Positions 21,812 through 33,863 of a stretch of DNA of 64,000 nucleotides are shown piece after piece. Below the pieces are notes generated by a model, which did not search any database, was not told the origin of the DNA, and worked only from the letters and a program-made list of their open reading frames with translations. The stretch's first letter is position 1. Every line of letters begins with the position of its first letter. Source of the stretch: Ehretia macrophylla (Eukaryota > Streptophyta > Magnoliopsida > Boraginales > Ehretiaceae); NCBI GenBank assembly GCA_037974665.1, contig CM075780.1, positions 2,824,501 through 2,888,500 of the forward strand, written 5' to 3'. Made by a program: the position numbers and the translations under genes.

Positions 21812-24685
21812 TTAGTTTACTAACTAGGCATTAGTCGAGTTCAACTCTCGGACCATGGGTAGAAGCCCTAAGGTAATTATGATGCCTTGTTTATATGTGT
21901 TAATATGTGCTTTAATTGCTTTGTGCATTGAATATTATGTGCCTTTGTGGACTATATGTATTATGTATCATGCACACCGACACGTCCTCAATAATGCATG
22001 CATGCTTTTATACTCCTTCCTTGATACATGTGCATGTTATATAACCGTGAATGACTGTTTATACACATAGATAGTTAGGATTAGGACTTTCAGGGAAGTG
22101 AATTTGTGCAGGACGAACGAAAAGCTCGGTTAGAGATTTCTCGCATCTTCACAGGTGCTCAATGGATCATATATCTTATTGGATATGCATATATATAAAA
22201 TGCATAGTACATGTATCATTGTTGAGGTAAAATTATCTCTTTATCTTTGGAATACACATGCCTGTGATTAAGTTATCAATTTTATAGCTATAAAGTTCTT
22301 AATTCCGTTAAACCGTTCTTCTAATTGTGGTTCAAGAATAAATGTTAAGGACATACAACTTTCCTTAGATATAAGAATATACTATTGGAGATATGAAGTA
22401 GTATATATATGTTCACATGCTTATAATGAAAGTTTGACTTAGGAGTTGCTTTTGAATCAAATTCTTATATCTTAAAATGGTATAATAGACTAATTATATG
22501 ATTGAATCCTTACTTGATTGGAATTAAGCATCGTTGAACCTAATAAGGTGTATATTAACGAGTTTCAAGTTCACTCAATGGTAAGATTGTAACCTAGAAA
22601 TTAAGAGATGAACTCGTGGAAATGGACGATAGGGGTTAGATTATTAAGGCGTGAATAATGTGTTTAAGTAACTTAACAATGGATAACCTCAAGACATGTA
22701 GGTAACTCTGGAGACTGAGTTTAACAAGGTTGATGATTCTTTAGTATAACAAGGTATAGGAATGTTGGAATCAAGGAATTCACGTAGCTAGAACTCGTGT
22801 TTGGAAAACTGCACCTAAAATGTTAGGTCGGATAGAAGTGTAAGGAATTGAATTGTGCATTAGATGACTAACGTTGCTAAAGGTCCTAAGTTGGATATCG
22901 GTGATATTTAGAATCATGGAATTAATTTGGTGCCTCTCGGGTTTAGTTGTGATTATGCAAGTAAGTCATTCTATACACTCATTGTTTAGATACCCTAGAG
23001 GATGTTGGAAAGCATATATCCTTAAGTAAGACCGATGGACCTATTATATAAACCATGGAAATGATATTAAACATCTGGTTGCAAAGTGGAGTTGTTAGGG
23101 TATGATTTGAAATCCTAAATAGCTAATAGTGAGTATGCATGATGATTCATGGTAAACCCTAGGACCTAAGGTCGACAAGTCTTGACGCTCTTAGCCTAGA
23201 TGAACATGTAAATGGGAAGAGTAAGATTTCATAAAGTTAAGATAGATGTGAATTAGAGTCATAATGACCTAAGAGACTATTGTTAGACAACTGTATTATG
23301 TGCACCGTTTCATATCTAGAAACTAGCTGTTGGTAGACTTCGAATTGTGGTCGTTAAATGGAGGGCGGATCTTGTAGTGATAGTTGTATGAGTTGTTGAC
23401 TACTTTTGAAGTTCTATTAGATTATATTGAAGGATGCCTTGTGGTTATAATTCTTATGATTGACACAGCCTTGAAGTTATTTTGTGTAATAAGCTACTTG
23501 GATTAGTATGGCAAGTATCTTATGAGCTAGATCATTTCGGTACCTATTTATAGTCCTAGGATTGTTGTTGTACGACCGGTAACCTAGTAGAGCATTGATA
23601 TCACCTACATGGCGATGAACCCAGCTTAGTAACATTAATGTCGAAGATATATTGGCGGGCATTAAGTATTCGAAGGAATGACTAGGTCGCTAAATGAGTA
23701 GGACCATTGTCTTCTTAAGTATGACGTAACCTTGGATTGAGGTGAGTGAAATTTATTTGAGGTTGAAACTATTCGCCTTAGGAGTTTTGGATAAGATTAA
23801 AAGAAAATTCTGAAGTCTCGTGACTTGAAGATAGAGATTCGAATAAGGAAATAAATTGTGGATCACAAGCTGATGAATTTTACTTGTAAGAGTTGAACTA
23901 GTGTAACATGATTAGTTTACCCATGCAATTTCGATGGCAATTTGTTGGTGATACTTAATAAACCTTAGAATTCGAGTTTAATGAATCTCAACGGTCTTTC
24001 TCCTTGATTACGAGCGTGAAGGTTAACGAAGTTGGGAAAGGATGTTAGTGAATAGGAGCTTATAACCAGAAGACTAGTCATTAGAAGATTTACTAATCCA
24101 ATGTACCTTCAAGATAAGAACTATGATACTACCGATAGATGACGACTTGAGATGGATTAGTTTGTTTGGTGAGTTCAACCTGAAAATAGGGTCGTATCGT
24201 GGAAATGATCCGTAACTTGTGTATGACCTATGTGATAACAGTTCTGAAGCTAGTAGATAGAATATGTAAATCGGATATAGACCTATCATCTTGAAATTAG
24301 CGTATGTCACCCTAGGATCATGGAATTATTGTGATATTCCTTTTGAGGTATGAATGCGAGATTGACACAACATGAGTCATGATTTTGGAGTTATTGTTAT
24401 ATTGTTAGAATACCGATGCAACTTTGATGACTATGTTTGAAGACTCTAACCTTAGTTAATGAACTTGACCTTAAGATCAAATGGAGAATAGAGTCGTTCA
24501 AAGGAACAAACTGTAAATGTAGAGGTCACACCGAATTAAATGATTGGAGAAAGCTAGGAAGTGAAATCGTTGTGGTAAGAGAGATCACAGAACAAAGGAC
24601 GACCCGGAGTTGGAAAATAACAATGGTCGGAATCCGTCTAAATGACCTTAACAAGTAAGAACGAATTTCGGGACGAAATTCTTTT

Positions 24686-24698
24686 AAGGAGGGGAGGA
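24686..24698 (+). other. Element 1 polypurine tract
   Basis: AAGGAGGGGAGGA immediately precedes the 3' LTR and is identical to that of element 2. Confidence 0.85.
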
Positions 24699-27600
24699 TG
24701 TGAGGCCCGACCCCGAATAACGTGTCCTACCTCGATTTGTGCGCCTTAGACCTAAAATTAAATGACCGACCTTGGATTACGTGTCCTATCTTGGTTTTCG
24801 TGCATACCTCGTCATACGTGCCTTGACCTAGAATAGTGTGCCCTAATCCCTGACTCACGTGTGGTACCTAGAAATACGTGCCCTAACCTCGATGTACGTG
24901 CGTTACCTCGTTTCGTGTGCCCTAACCTTGAACTGCGTACCTTAACCTACATATAGAGTCATGCCTTGATTTGCGTGCATTTGCATTAGAATCTGTGCAT
25001 TTATCTTGAAGTACGTGCATTAGTCTTGAAGTTCGTGTCTTACCTCGTAGTTCGTGTCTACCTCGTAATTCGTGCCCTAGACCTAGGAATCTGTGCCACC
25101 ACTTTGATCAAGAAAGAATCCTACACAAAGCACTAGACACTAAAATAATCCTACACAATCCACTAACCAATATTATATTCCTAATTCAAATTCTCTACAA
25201 ACTCCACTAACAATAAAATAATACTAAACTATTCCTACATTTCCCACTAACTATTATTCTATTCATAATTCAACTCATCAACAAACATTCCTATATTTTA
25301 TTCTATCTAGATTCCCTAATTCCCCAACATTCCTATGACAATTCTAATGACACAAATGCATAAAGAATTATTCATAGACAAACTATGACAAACACTTAGC
25401 ACAATGCATAAAAAAATGCTCAAAACCACCTAAATCCTCTACCTTGCTCAACCAAACCACCTTTTCCCATGCTAAACATTTTAAAATCACACATTGAAGA
25501 CACAAAAATCAGAATTTAATGGCCCAAGGCCGACCAAGTGCTTGAATAATGCAAAAGCCTTCATTTTTTTGTCATTTCATCTTTCCTCTCACATTTTCTC
25601 TCTCTCCCTCTCATTCTCTCTCTCCATTTCGGTTTTGGATGAGTTTTCTCCACCTCTTAGCTCATCTTCATCATCCTAAGGTGCATCAAGACAAACCACA
25701 AGCAAAGAAACTCACCCAAGCAAGCTAGGATGCAAGAAACACACATGCAAGCATTTTGAGTCACCATTTTCGGCCTAGGTAAGTTTTCTTGGCTTCCATT
25801 TCTTTTCTTCTTGTTCTAACCTCATGCATGTGCTAAGAGATTGATCACTAGGCTAGGAAAAATAGAGAAACCAAGTTGGAATCTCGGCTAAGCAAGAAGA
25901 AGAAGAGATTTGAAGCTTCAACAAGTTTTTGTGCATCTTTGTGGTTGATTGCTAAGGTGAGGGTTAAAACCTTTTCAAAACTCTTCAAAAAATTCACATG
26001 CATGCTCATAAATGTGTGTATTTGCTTCTGTACTTGAGCTATATGGTCGTTCATAAGCTTAAACAACCATGCATGGCAAGATCTTGGCTTGAAAATGATG
26101 CTAGGTGAAGTCGAAATTGTTGACAGCTCTCTGACCAGTCTGTTCGAGGTAAGTTTAGCTAGGCAAATGATACTGAAAATGCATGAACATTTGTAGGTGA
26201 CTATTTTGGACAGTTTGGAACAATTTTCCCAGAAATAGGCCGAAGCAAATTTTGACTCTAAGGTCCTCAAAATGTCAAATCTTTAAAATGTGACCAAATC
26301 TGGAAATCTGGAAAAATGAAGCAGGTTTTGGCAGATGCACTGACTTTGTGGAACGAACCATATTTTACTGAGTAAATGATGTCCAAAATGCATGAAATTT
26401 GGTGTGCTGCTAGAATTTTCAGTTCTGGACAATTTTTTCAGAAATGGACCAAGGCTAAAACTGAAACTAAGGACCTCAAAAACGTCAATTTCTGAAAAGT
26501 TTGCAAATCTGGACAGTTTTGTGCTATTCCACTGTTTCGGCTATATCTAATGATCCCGAACTCCAATTGATGCAAGGTTTGTTTCTGATTTTAGTTAACT
26601 TCTTAAGCTTTAATTTGACATCTTATTCACTGAATTTGGAGATTGTTTGATTATCCTACTGATTGTGATAAAACAGCCTATTGCAGTAAGGGTTTCACTT
26701 AGTATTATGCTTAGAAAAAAAAAATTGTTGTGGCTTCTCTTGTTGAATTAAATGCTTGGGATTGTAGCTTCGGGATGTTGTGTGGACTGTTTTGAATGTT
26801 TGAAGATGTTGAATTAAATGATGCATGGTTTGAGATTGACTTTGAGTTGGGTTGAGGCTCAAATTGCATGAATATACACGAAATGGAAACCCTAATGACT
26901 AGGTAGTTTTGATAAGTGTTGATCATTTGGATGTTGTGTGAAAATTATATGCTTAGTGGGCTGCCCATAAATGTCTTATAACTTCAAATGTGATTTTGAC
27001 CATTGCATGTTGTCAAATAAGCTTTTCTTGCAACCGAACCCACGTAGATGTTGTTCCACGTTGAATAATCGTATCACTTGCTTACGTGGACTTCGAAATG
27101 AGCTATATGGCTTGACTTGCATGTGTTACATGGCTGCCCGTTTAATGTTCATATGACTCTATATGTCTTTCAAGCGAAATTACTTGTCTTATCATGCCTT
27201 GTTTGATTACTTGACAACGTGCGATCTTATAAATGCTCGGAGGCGACCTACTTTGTTGTCCTTCTAATGTGATATGTTAAATGTTATAAATGTGCATTGC
27301 ATACGAGGTTGCAACCTTTCATTGTGGCATGGTAGCGTTTCACGAACGCCAGGCGGCATAGGGCTTGCCGGTGCTCCCGTGACTACCATGGTCCAATTCC
27401 TTCTCTCGCTTGGCATTCCACCCTTGGAGAGTTGGGTCGTAGGTTTCGGGGTACATCCGGAGTACACCCAATTGGGAGCGATAAGTGGATTATTGAAGTC
27501 GGCCGCAACAATTGTATCGAAATTGAAATTGAGAGCAACTGCTCACCGTATCCTTGAAATGATTGGTAAATGTATCTGTTACTCGATTTGTTTCATATAT

Positions 27601-28430
27601 TTGCGTACCTTATTATTTGTAATACGCGACATGTTTTCAAAAAGATTTTTCATAAATTGAACCGGAAAATGAGTTTCAAAACGTATTTCTCGTTCCCCTC
27701 GCTGAGTTAATAAGGACTCACCCTCTTTTTTATCACAGGTGAAGAAGAACAGGTACATGTACCAGAGAACAACGTGCCTATCGATGATTCCTTGGAGTGA
27801 TTTCCTGTCCCTACGTGCTTTTGTGCTTTGCCTGAAAGTGGTTGCTATATGGATGTTGTGTTTGATTGCAAACTATTCATTTTATTGATGTAAATGACCC
27901 CGTTGTAATTTGGGTCTAATTCTGGGATTGTACTACCTATAGACAGACGAACTTTTATTTGGTGGTTTGCTTTTGTTTTCTTAATTGGTAGTTATCGTAG
28001 GCATTCAAACCACTAAATGAACAATCAACTAAGTTAATTCTATCTAATTTCACTTAGGTGCTCACTTGCAAACTAAAGGATAATAGGTACTTGCATGATA
28101 GGAAATTGACAAATAAACGGGACATAGTTATCATGTTAGGCTTATTAACCAAACAAGACCTTCAAGATAAACTAGTAGGCAAATCGGTTGGTGACAAATA
28201 GGAGTCCTTAATAGAATTGGGTTAATGATTGAATAATTGAGGCGTTTAGAGAATTAGGTCAAACCAAATAGCCCAATTACAGCCATTATACTGCCGGTTT
28301 TCCGGAAAAATTTGGAGTTTAGGCCAAAACGTTAAGTGTTAAATCTTCATAAACAATTAAGTATGCAATATTACCTGAATGTTTAGTTCACACCCTAGTC
28401 TAACCTTATAGGCCGGGTTGGGGCGTGACA
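24699..28430 (+). repeat. Element 1, 3' LTR (complete, 3732 bp)
   Basis: Starts TGTGAGGCCCGACC and ends GGGGCGTGACA. Directly followed by 5S spacer (AGTTACGTGG). Internal landmarks: CGTG-rich repeat 24721-25105, donor-like site at 25957, hairpin module 27347-27488, acceptor-like CAG ending 27738. Confidence 0.93.
24721..25105 (+). repeat. Degenerate CGTG-rich repeat cluster at the LTR start (U3)
   Basis: About 13 CGTG cores, mostly [A/T]CGTG[T/C]C or CGTGCAT, occur every 20-35 bp, interleaved with ACCTCG/ACCTAG/CTTGA. The same cluster starts the 5' LTR (18078-18450) and, shorter, both LTRs of element 2. ACGT-core sites are bound by plant bZIP factors; an enhancer role is inference. Confidence 0.65.
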
Positions 28431-28798
28431 AGTTACGTGGCGCATAGCATACCGTTGCAAAGCTCTCTGAGAGCTCTACGACGGGGGCAGCTAGCATGCT
28501 CGTTGTGCCCGTTTTTGGAGCCCAAAATCGAACGTTTTCATCAGTTTCAGGCCACTTTTCTTCTTTTTCTATGTTTTTCCATCCCGGATCGTACGTCGTG
28601 AACTGTTAAAAGGACAACAACCTGACTCGCGGGACATCAGAGCTCCCTACAACGTGTCGATATCACGTCTTGCAAGCATGCTGCGTTGTTGAAGCGGATG
28701 GGTTGTTGTTAAGCTCATTGGGCCTTTTGAATGGGCCATCTCTCTAAGCTGGGACTCTAAACAGTTAACACATAAAGGAATTGTGCCCTCAACATGAT

Positions 28799-28874
28799 GG
28801 GTGCGATCATACCAGCACTAATGCACCGGATCCCATCAAAACTCCGAAGTTAAGCGTGCTTGGGCAAGAGTAGT
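28799..28874 (+). pseudogene. 5S rRNA gene copy B4, 5' part, split by the solo LTR
   Basis: Nucleotides 1-76 of a 5S gene (with G41A and G68A). It stops inside the internal promoter, before box C, at the first GTAGT copy of the target duplication. The 3' part is 33263-33306; together they give 120 nt. Confidence 0.95.
28870..28874 (+). repeat. Target-site duplication GTAGT, left copy (solo LTR)
   Basis: GTAGT, repeated at 33258-33262, is a perfect 5-bp duplication flanking the solo LTR. Confidence 0.9.
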
Positions 28875-28907
28875 TATAATACCTGAGCCCGACCATGCAT
28901 TGACAAG

Positions 28908-28962
28908 TATTTATTTATATTTATTTATTTATTTATTTATTTTTATTTTTATTTTTTTTTAA
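28908..28962 (+). repeat. TATT-type low-complexity tract
   Basis: TATTTAT repeats grading into long T runs near the start of the solo LTR. Confidence 0.8.
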
Positions 28963-29926
28963 TTTTTGAAAAAATGTGTCTTTGTGGTTACTTGCTTGTA
29001 TTTAACTTATAGTTTATTGTCTTAATGTCTAGGATCAATTTTTATTTTTTTGATTAATAGTACCCTACTATGTGTTCTTAGTTCTTGTAGCATGAACTAA
29101 ATAAATAAATAAAAAATTGTTATAGCTTATCATCTAGATTCATACAAATATAATTTGCGAGTATCCTAAATGTATAACCGAATTAGGTATAAAGTTATAA
29201 ACACCTTGGAGCATAGATTAGTTCATCATCTTAGGATGAGATAAAGTTATAATAATTAAAGAATATTAGCTGAGTAGAATAAACGATCTGAAAATATTTG
29301 GAATTATTAGATAATTTAATTGGAAATGCTAAATCATTAGAATGAAATAGTAGCGTAAGGTATGATTTACTTGTAAGATTCATGAAGATCTACTAGCTGG
29401 TGCATTATGGATTTTGGATAATACATTCACTATCACTAGCAACTTAGAAGACAATTAGTATATTGACTAAATAGTTTGAACCAATTAGTACATAAACTAT
29501 ATTTGTAACAAAATAATAGTATGTTACATGTAAGTAATTAATGGCACCTTACTTAGGCTCAATTAAATTTATCATTCGATTTTATTTAAACTAAATTAGT
29601 TGGGAAATTTAACAACATATTAAAACATAGGAATGTTACTGAGTAAATTTAATTAGAATGTTAATAACAAAATTTAACCTATGAAACAAAGTAATGGGCT
29701 AATTTAAGTTGCAATATCACCTTTACCTTATCACCTAGTGAGCAGTCTGCGTGTTATAATTGAATCATCACCGCTTCAGCTAGCCTAATAGCTCTAATCA
29801 ATCAGCGGTGCACCTGTCTTCACCTTGAGTGGTTTTATCCGCCTATTAACCAATCACGCACCATGAATATCATCCTAAAGCCACCTGTCCTTATTTTAAA
29901 CCAATGTCTTCCTCAACTAAACACCT

Positions 29927-30002
29927 TCATCCGCGTAGCCTAGCATAATCACCACATGTCTTCTTCATCCGCGTAGCCTAGCATAATCACCACACGTCTT
30001 CA
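29927..30002 (+). repeat. 38-bp tandem duplication in the solo LTR
   Basis: TCATCCGCGTAGCCTAGC... occurs at 29927 and again at 29965 with one visible difference (CACATG versus CACACG). Confidence 0.85.
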
Positions 30003-30438
30003 CCTATAGTTACTGATCGCCTCCTTAGTCATCATCTACTTCACAGTAAGAAAGCCACCTAGCAGATAAATTATGATTTCTCCTTAGTCACCAATAAACT
30101 CGCCTTGCATGATCAACACCTCCTTCATCGTATAACAAGAAACACCACACGTTATCACCTTAGCTTAATTACTACCCAGTTCGTTGTCGTCATGCATGTA
30201 TAAGTTGTTAATAGCTTGTGCTACCTTGCCGCTAAGCTACAAGACCTTATCATCACCTAATGCCTAACTTAGAAACGTTGGCATTTATTTAGATCCTTAC
30301 CATGCTTCGTGGAGCCCTTAACAGCCAAACACCTCATCGCCTAAGTCGCCACCTCCTTTTAACATCAAACACCTCCTGCTAGTTATTACCCTTATCCTCT
30401 ACTGCCACCATAAATCAATTGAAGAGCAACTAGGAGCC

Positions 30439-30446
30439 TATAAATA
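30439..30446 (+). promoter_or_regulatory. TATA box in the solo LTR
   Basis: CCTATAAATAGCC is a strong plant TATA consensus, about 530 bp upstream of the donor-like site. A second candidate lies at 30685. Confidence 0.5.
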
Positions 30447-30684
30447 GCCAACACTATCAGCTCGTTATCATCATCAGCAACCTGCCCAATTCTAGTAAGC
30501 CTACTTAAGTGTTAATCCTACAATCACTCTTAGCTTGCACTTGTTTCATTTCTAAGCTTTGTCATCCACTGCCGCTTCACCATACGTTGCCAAAAATACA
30601 ATTCACCATTAGCCTATTATCCTAACAGCAATCATCACCACGGCTTTATCACTTCTTCACCATAATCCAGTCAGAGCATGACCC

Positions 30685-30692
30685 TATATAAA
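30685..30692 (+). promoter_or_regulatory. Second TATA box in the solo LTR
   Basis: CCCTATATAAAGGG is a near-perfect TATA consensus about 280 bp upstream of the donor-like site. It is the best candidate for the LTR promoter. Confidence 0.55.
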
Positions 30693-30968
30693 GGGTCTTC
30701 ATTCGGCAGTAGTAAGGACACACAAAAAAATATGTATATGACTTTAGTATTATTTTAGCAAATGTTTAAGCCATAGCTTCGCGTAGTTGAGCCGCCTATT
30801 AGAATCCAATAAAAGTCACCTGACATTTGTCATCTTCTTAAGCTGCCTTCACCACCCACGTTGGGACCAAAAGCCTCAAGCACACGCCGCCACCACTATC
30901 ATTTTGTTACACTGAAACAAGGCAGTAAGCTCTCGAGAGTTAAGATAATCATACTCTACAGCCAATAG

Positions 30969-32921
30969 GTGAGGAATTTTTGTAAAACTTCATGTAGGAT
31001 TTTCTTGAAAATGAAAGTATATGATTATAATAATGTTACTTTATAAGTGTATTAAGTCATGTGAGGAGATTTAATAAAAAAATATATCATCTTATATAAC
31101 TTGTGTATATGTGATACTGTTTTAATTAGAAAGAGCTTGCACTAACGTGGTTGTTGTTCATGTACGCATAACTACCAAGTATTAGGCGCAATACATGTGA
31201 GGAAATTTTGGTAAAATGCACTTGTGTTTTGTTTATACATATATATGTATAATATTATGGTTGAACAGGTTGGTGTGCGTGTGTATTTAGAGCTGCTTAT
31301 AACAAATATAATAGAAAAGAAATCGATCAGGCAAGGAAAGAAAGAGCACACTAATATATATACATTTCATGGACCGTGATCCACCTTATTTGATTCTCGT
31401 GAGGAGATTTAATACAAGTTGCATATCTATATACATGTAACGTGTAAGCTTATGTGAGAAACGTTTATGTTACTAGCCGCATGAAAGTTTGAATTCCTGT
31501 ACGTACATGGTATGGCGTTGAGCTTGGTAGTGTGTATAGGACAGCAATATATGAAGTAGTAGTGAATAATAACTATGTTATGACATGAAATCATAGTTGG
31601 TGTAATGTTAAGTAGACAAGCTTTACTATTAATTTTGGTGTAAAATAAATTAAACAAATAGAGCTTATATTCTGTGAAATGGCGTGATTTAGGATTTGCT
31701 TTATTTACATCTATAGGACATAAGCAGTACTGGGTATTAATTGGGAAGTATATAAGTGTAGGTATCATAATGTTGTGGATCTGTAAGCTTGATTAGAAGT
31801 TTGACATAGGAATTGAATAAATTATTGATATATGCTTAATGGGTCTCATTAGGTGAAAGGAAGTGCTACCAATAGGTTTAGTTATCGAATTTAGAATTTA
31901 GAAGTTAAATAAAGACAAGACTTGGTTAATAAAATAAATGACTTTGGAAATGCGAAATTTAATGATAAAGGTACTCAAAAGGCATTTTTAAAAGATACGA
32001 ATTGTTTAAATTGGTTAACATTATGAAATTTACAGGAAACATGACTCTTGTTTCCACTTGAGTTTATTTAATCTATTATTATCTACTTGTGACATTTGTA
32101 TATTGTTATTTACTTTTACTATTAGGTATCCATTAATTGTTATTTTAAGTGACAATAATGAGTTATTTTTATAAGGGAAACAAGTTACTTTTAAGGCTCC
32201 CGATGGTATGTCCGGGACAACCTCTTTTGTTAATTCCCATCTACGTGCATATCAAAATACTATATGTTGTGTGTTATGTGACTACTGGTGCATGCCTGTG
32301 TGCTCTTGAATTGGGGGTTGCAACCTCAGGCACGATAGCATTCGGACGCCGGGCGGCGTAGGGCTTGCCGGTGCTCCCGTGACTATCGTGGTCCTATTCC
32401 CTCTTCTCACTTGGGACCCTTACCGCCCTTGGAGAGTTTCTCTCGCTTGGGACCAGGTCCACCCTCGGAGATTCTGGGTCGTAGATTTTGGATACAATCC
32501 GGAGTATCCTCTTGGGAGAGATAAGAAGTTGGAATTGTAATTAAGGCTGGCCATCTTGTGAAATACTCGAATTGTTCCTACTCTAACTTGTTACCACCCT
32601 CGGAGAGTAGTGTCCTACTCTCGCTTGGCATTCCACCCTCGGAGAGTAGGCTGATATATGTTGTGAGTATATGCCATTAATTGTAATTATTATTGCGATA
32701 TAAATAGATTATCTATCTAGATATTACTATTATTGTTATTTGATATGTGACTCGAACGGGATAGAAATTTGTACTTGTATATATCTCAAATGGATAATGT
32801 GTAATACGTGAATTGCATCATGATTTGAAAAAGAGACCGACCAGAAATGTTTTCAAAACTTTTCTATTTCATCCTCATTGAGCTTCCCAGAGCTCATCGT
32901 GTTTTTCTTCCCCCGGTGCAG
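30969..32921 (+). other. Putative LTR-embedded intron (solo LTR)
   Basis: Donor-like ATAG|GTGAGG at 30969 and acceptor-like TTTTTCTTCCCCCGGTGCAG ending at 32921 delimit 1953 bp with the conserved hairpin module inside. The same order and motifs occur in the LTRs of elements 1, 2 and 3. No transcript evidence is available here. Confidence 0.4.
32347..32650 (+). other. Conserved GC-rich hairpin module in the LTR (solo LTR copy, expanded)
   Basis: Contains GGGCGGCGTAGGGCTTGCC, then repeated TCGCTTGG...CCACCCTCGGAGA blocks, GGGTCGTAG and TCCGGAGTA. The copy at about 32609-32649 forms a 9-bp stem, CCTACTCTC/GAGAGTAGG. The block occurs about three times here but once in the LTRs of elements 1-3. 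Confidence 0.65.
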
Positions 32922-33257
32922 GTGCAACTTAGCTTGAATTGGAAATTGACTTTGAATGTTAACATGCTCGAAGCGTTTTGATGCCATAGTTGGATCCAAG
33001 TTGTAAAAGTTAGAGTTTGTTGTATTAATTTTGGAAAGAAGGGTAGCTGTGTTAAAACCTCAGTTTGTATAATACCTGGGTAGTTATCAGATTTCAGATG
33101 TTGTAACATCCTTTTGTACTTAAATTATTATATAAAGGCTTGTTATTAAGTAATTCTTTATTTATTGTTCATTTTAATAGAAAGTTATGAACTCGCAATG
33201 ACGATAAACGTAGACTTTGACCTAGTCTTGAGATTGGGCCGGGTTGGGGTTGTTATA

Positions 33258-33262
33258 GTAGT
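33258..33262 (+). repeat. Target-site duplication GTAGT, right copy (solo LTR)
   Basis: Second copy of GTAGT, directly after the LTR end TTGTTATA. Confidence 0.9.
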
Positions 33263-33306
33263 ACTAGGATGGGTGACCCCCTAGGAAGTCCTCGTGTTGC
33301 ACCCCC
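33263..33306 (+). pseudogene. 5S rRNA gene copy B4, 3' part
   Basis: Holds box C (ACTAGGATGGGTGACC) and the 3' closing strand GTTGCACCCC of the gene split at 28874. On its own it lacks box A and the start site. Confidence 0.94.
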
Positions 33307-33863
33307 TTTTCAATTTTTTTTGCCCTGGTTAGGGTTGCCAAGATACTTTATCCACCAAATCTCTATTACTGAATCCCACGGAACATTGGGCAAGACAACT
33401 TCACTTCTTGTAGAGGCTGGGCCCACAAACCGAGGGCGTAGGGTTTGTGACCAGGTCTCCGTCGCTCCGGTGCCCATAACTTTTGATCCGTAAGGAGTTA
33501 CGCGGCGCACAGCATACCGTTGCAAAGCTCTCTGAGAGCTCTACGACGAGGGCAGCCAGCTTGCTCGCTGTGCCTATTTTTGGAGCCCAAAATTGAACAT
33601 TTTCATCAGTTTCAGGCCACTTTTCTTCTTTTGCTTCGTTTTTCCGTCCCGGATCGTACGTCGTGAACTGTTAAAAGGACGACAACCTGACTCGCGAGAC
33701 ATCAGAGGGCCCTACAACGTGTCGATATCACGTCTTGCAAGGATGCTGCGTTGTTGAAGCGGATGGGTTGTCGTTAAGCCCATTGGGCTTTTTGAATGGG
33801 CCATCTCTCTAGGCTGGGACTGTGAACCGTTAACACATATAAGAATTGTGCCCTCAACATGAC

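Larger units (their letters stand above)
21787..24698 (+). other. Element 1 internal region, noncoding
   Basis: 2.9 kb of AT-rich sequence with no frame longer than about 80 codons and no recognisable retrotransposon domain. The first 100 bp (primer site, CAACTCTCGGACCATGG, GAAGCCCTAAG) match the leader of element 2. The last 35 bp (GAATTTCGGGACGAAATTC then the purine tract) match its coding tail. Everything between is unrelated to gag-pol as far as I can see. Confidence 0.8.
18078..28430 (+). mobile_element. LTR retrotransposon element 1: non-autonomous (LARD-like) Ty3/gypsy derivative, about 10.4 kb
   Basis: Two long LTRs (3.7 kb) flank a 2.9-kb internal region. The TG...CA ends, the tRNA-iMet primer site after the left LTR and the purine tract before the right LTR put it on the + strand. 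LTRs, leader and the last bases before the purine tract are closely related to element 2, but no gag, protease, RT or integrase is present. I infer a non-autonomous partner moved by element-2-type proteins. The left LTR lacks its first 23 bp and no target duplication remains. The element is flanked instead by 154 bp of repeated 5S spacer. Confidence 0.88.
28431..28874 (+). repeat. 5S rDNA array, subtype B, block between element 1 and the solo LTR
   Basis: Starts inside a spacer at the AGTTACG segment directly after the 3' LTR of element 1 and runs to position 76 of a 5S gene, where the solo LTR is inserted. The spacer segment 28431-28585 repeats the one at 17904-18057 on the other side of element 1, so the two flanks come from different units. 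Confidence 0.92.
28875..33257 (+). mobile_element. Solo LTR, 4383 bp, Ty3/gypsy-type, with TA...TA termini
   Basis: Flanked by a perfect 5-bp duplication within a 5S gene. Begins TATAATACCTGAGCCCG, like the start of element 3's LTR (TGTAATACCCGAGCCCG). Ends GGCCGGGTTGGGG-TTGTTATA, like the LTR ends of elements 1 and 2. It also carries the donor-like site, hairpin module and acceptor-like site in the same order as those LTRs, so the whole insert is one LTR with no internal region. It arose by LTR-LTR recombination or one-ended loss. Both ends read TA instead of TG/CA. Confidence 0.85.

Noticed and set aside
22000-24660. Possible host gene inside element 1
   Set aside because: Only short frames with no recognisable domain, inside an LTR element whose leader and tail match element 2. 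No exon structure can be supported.
17904-28585. 154-bp direct repeats flanking element 1 as a target duplication
   Set aside because: Far longer than the 4-6 bp made by this integrase class. They are the normal 5S spacer from two different units.
28875-33257. Possible host gene or DNA transposon, given TATAA/TTATA inverted ends and TATA boxes
   Set aside because: 5-bp target duplication, LTR-like start and end, and the same internal landmarks as neighbouring LTRs identify a solo LTR. A 113-residue minus-strand frame near 31427 has no features.
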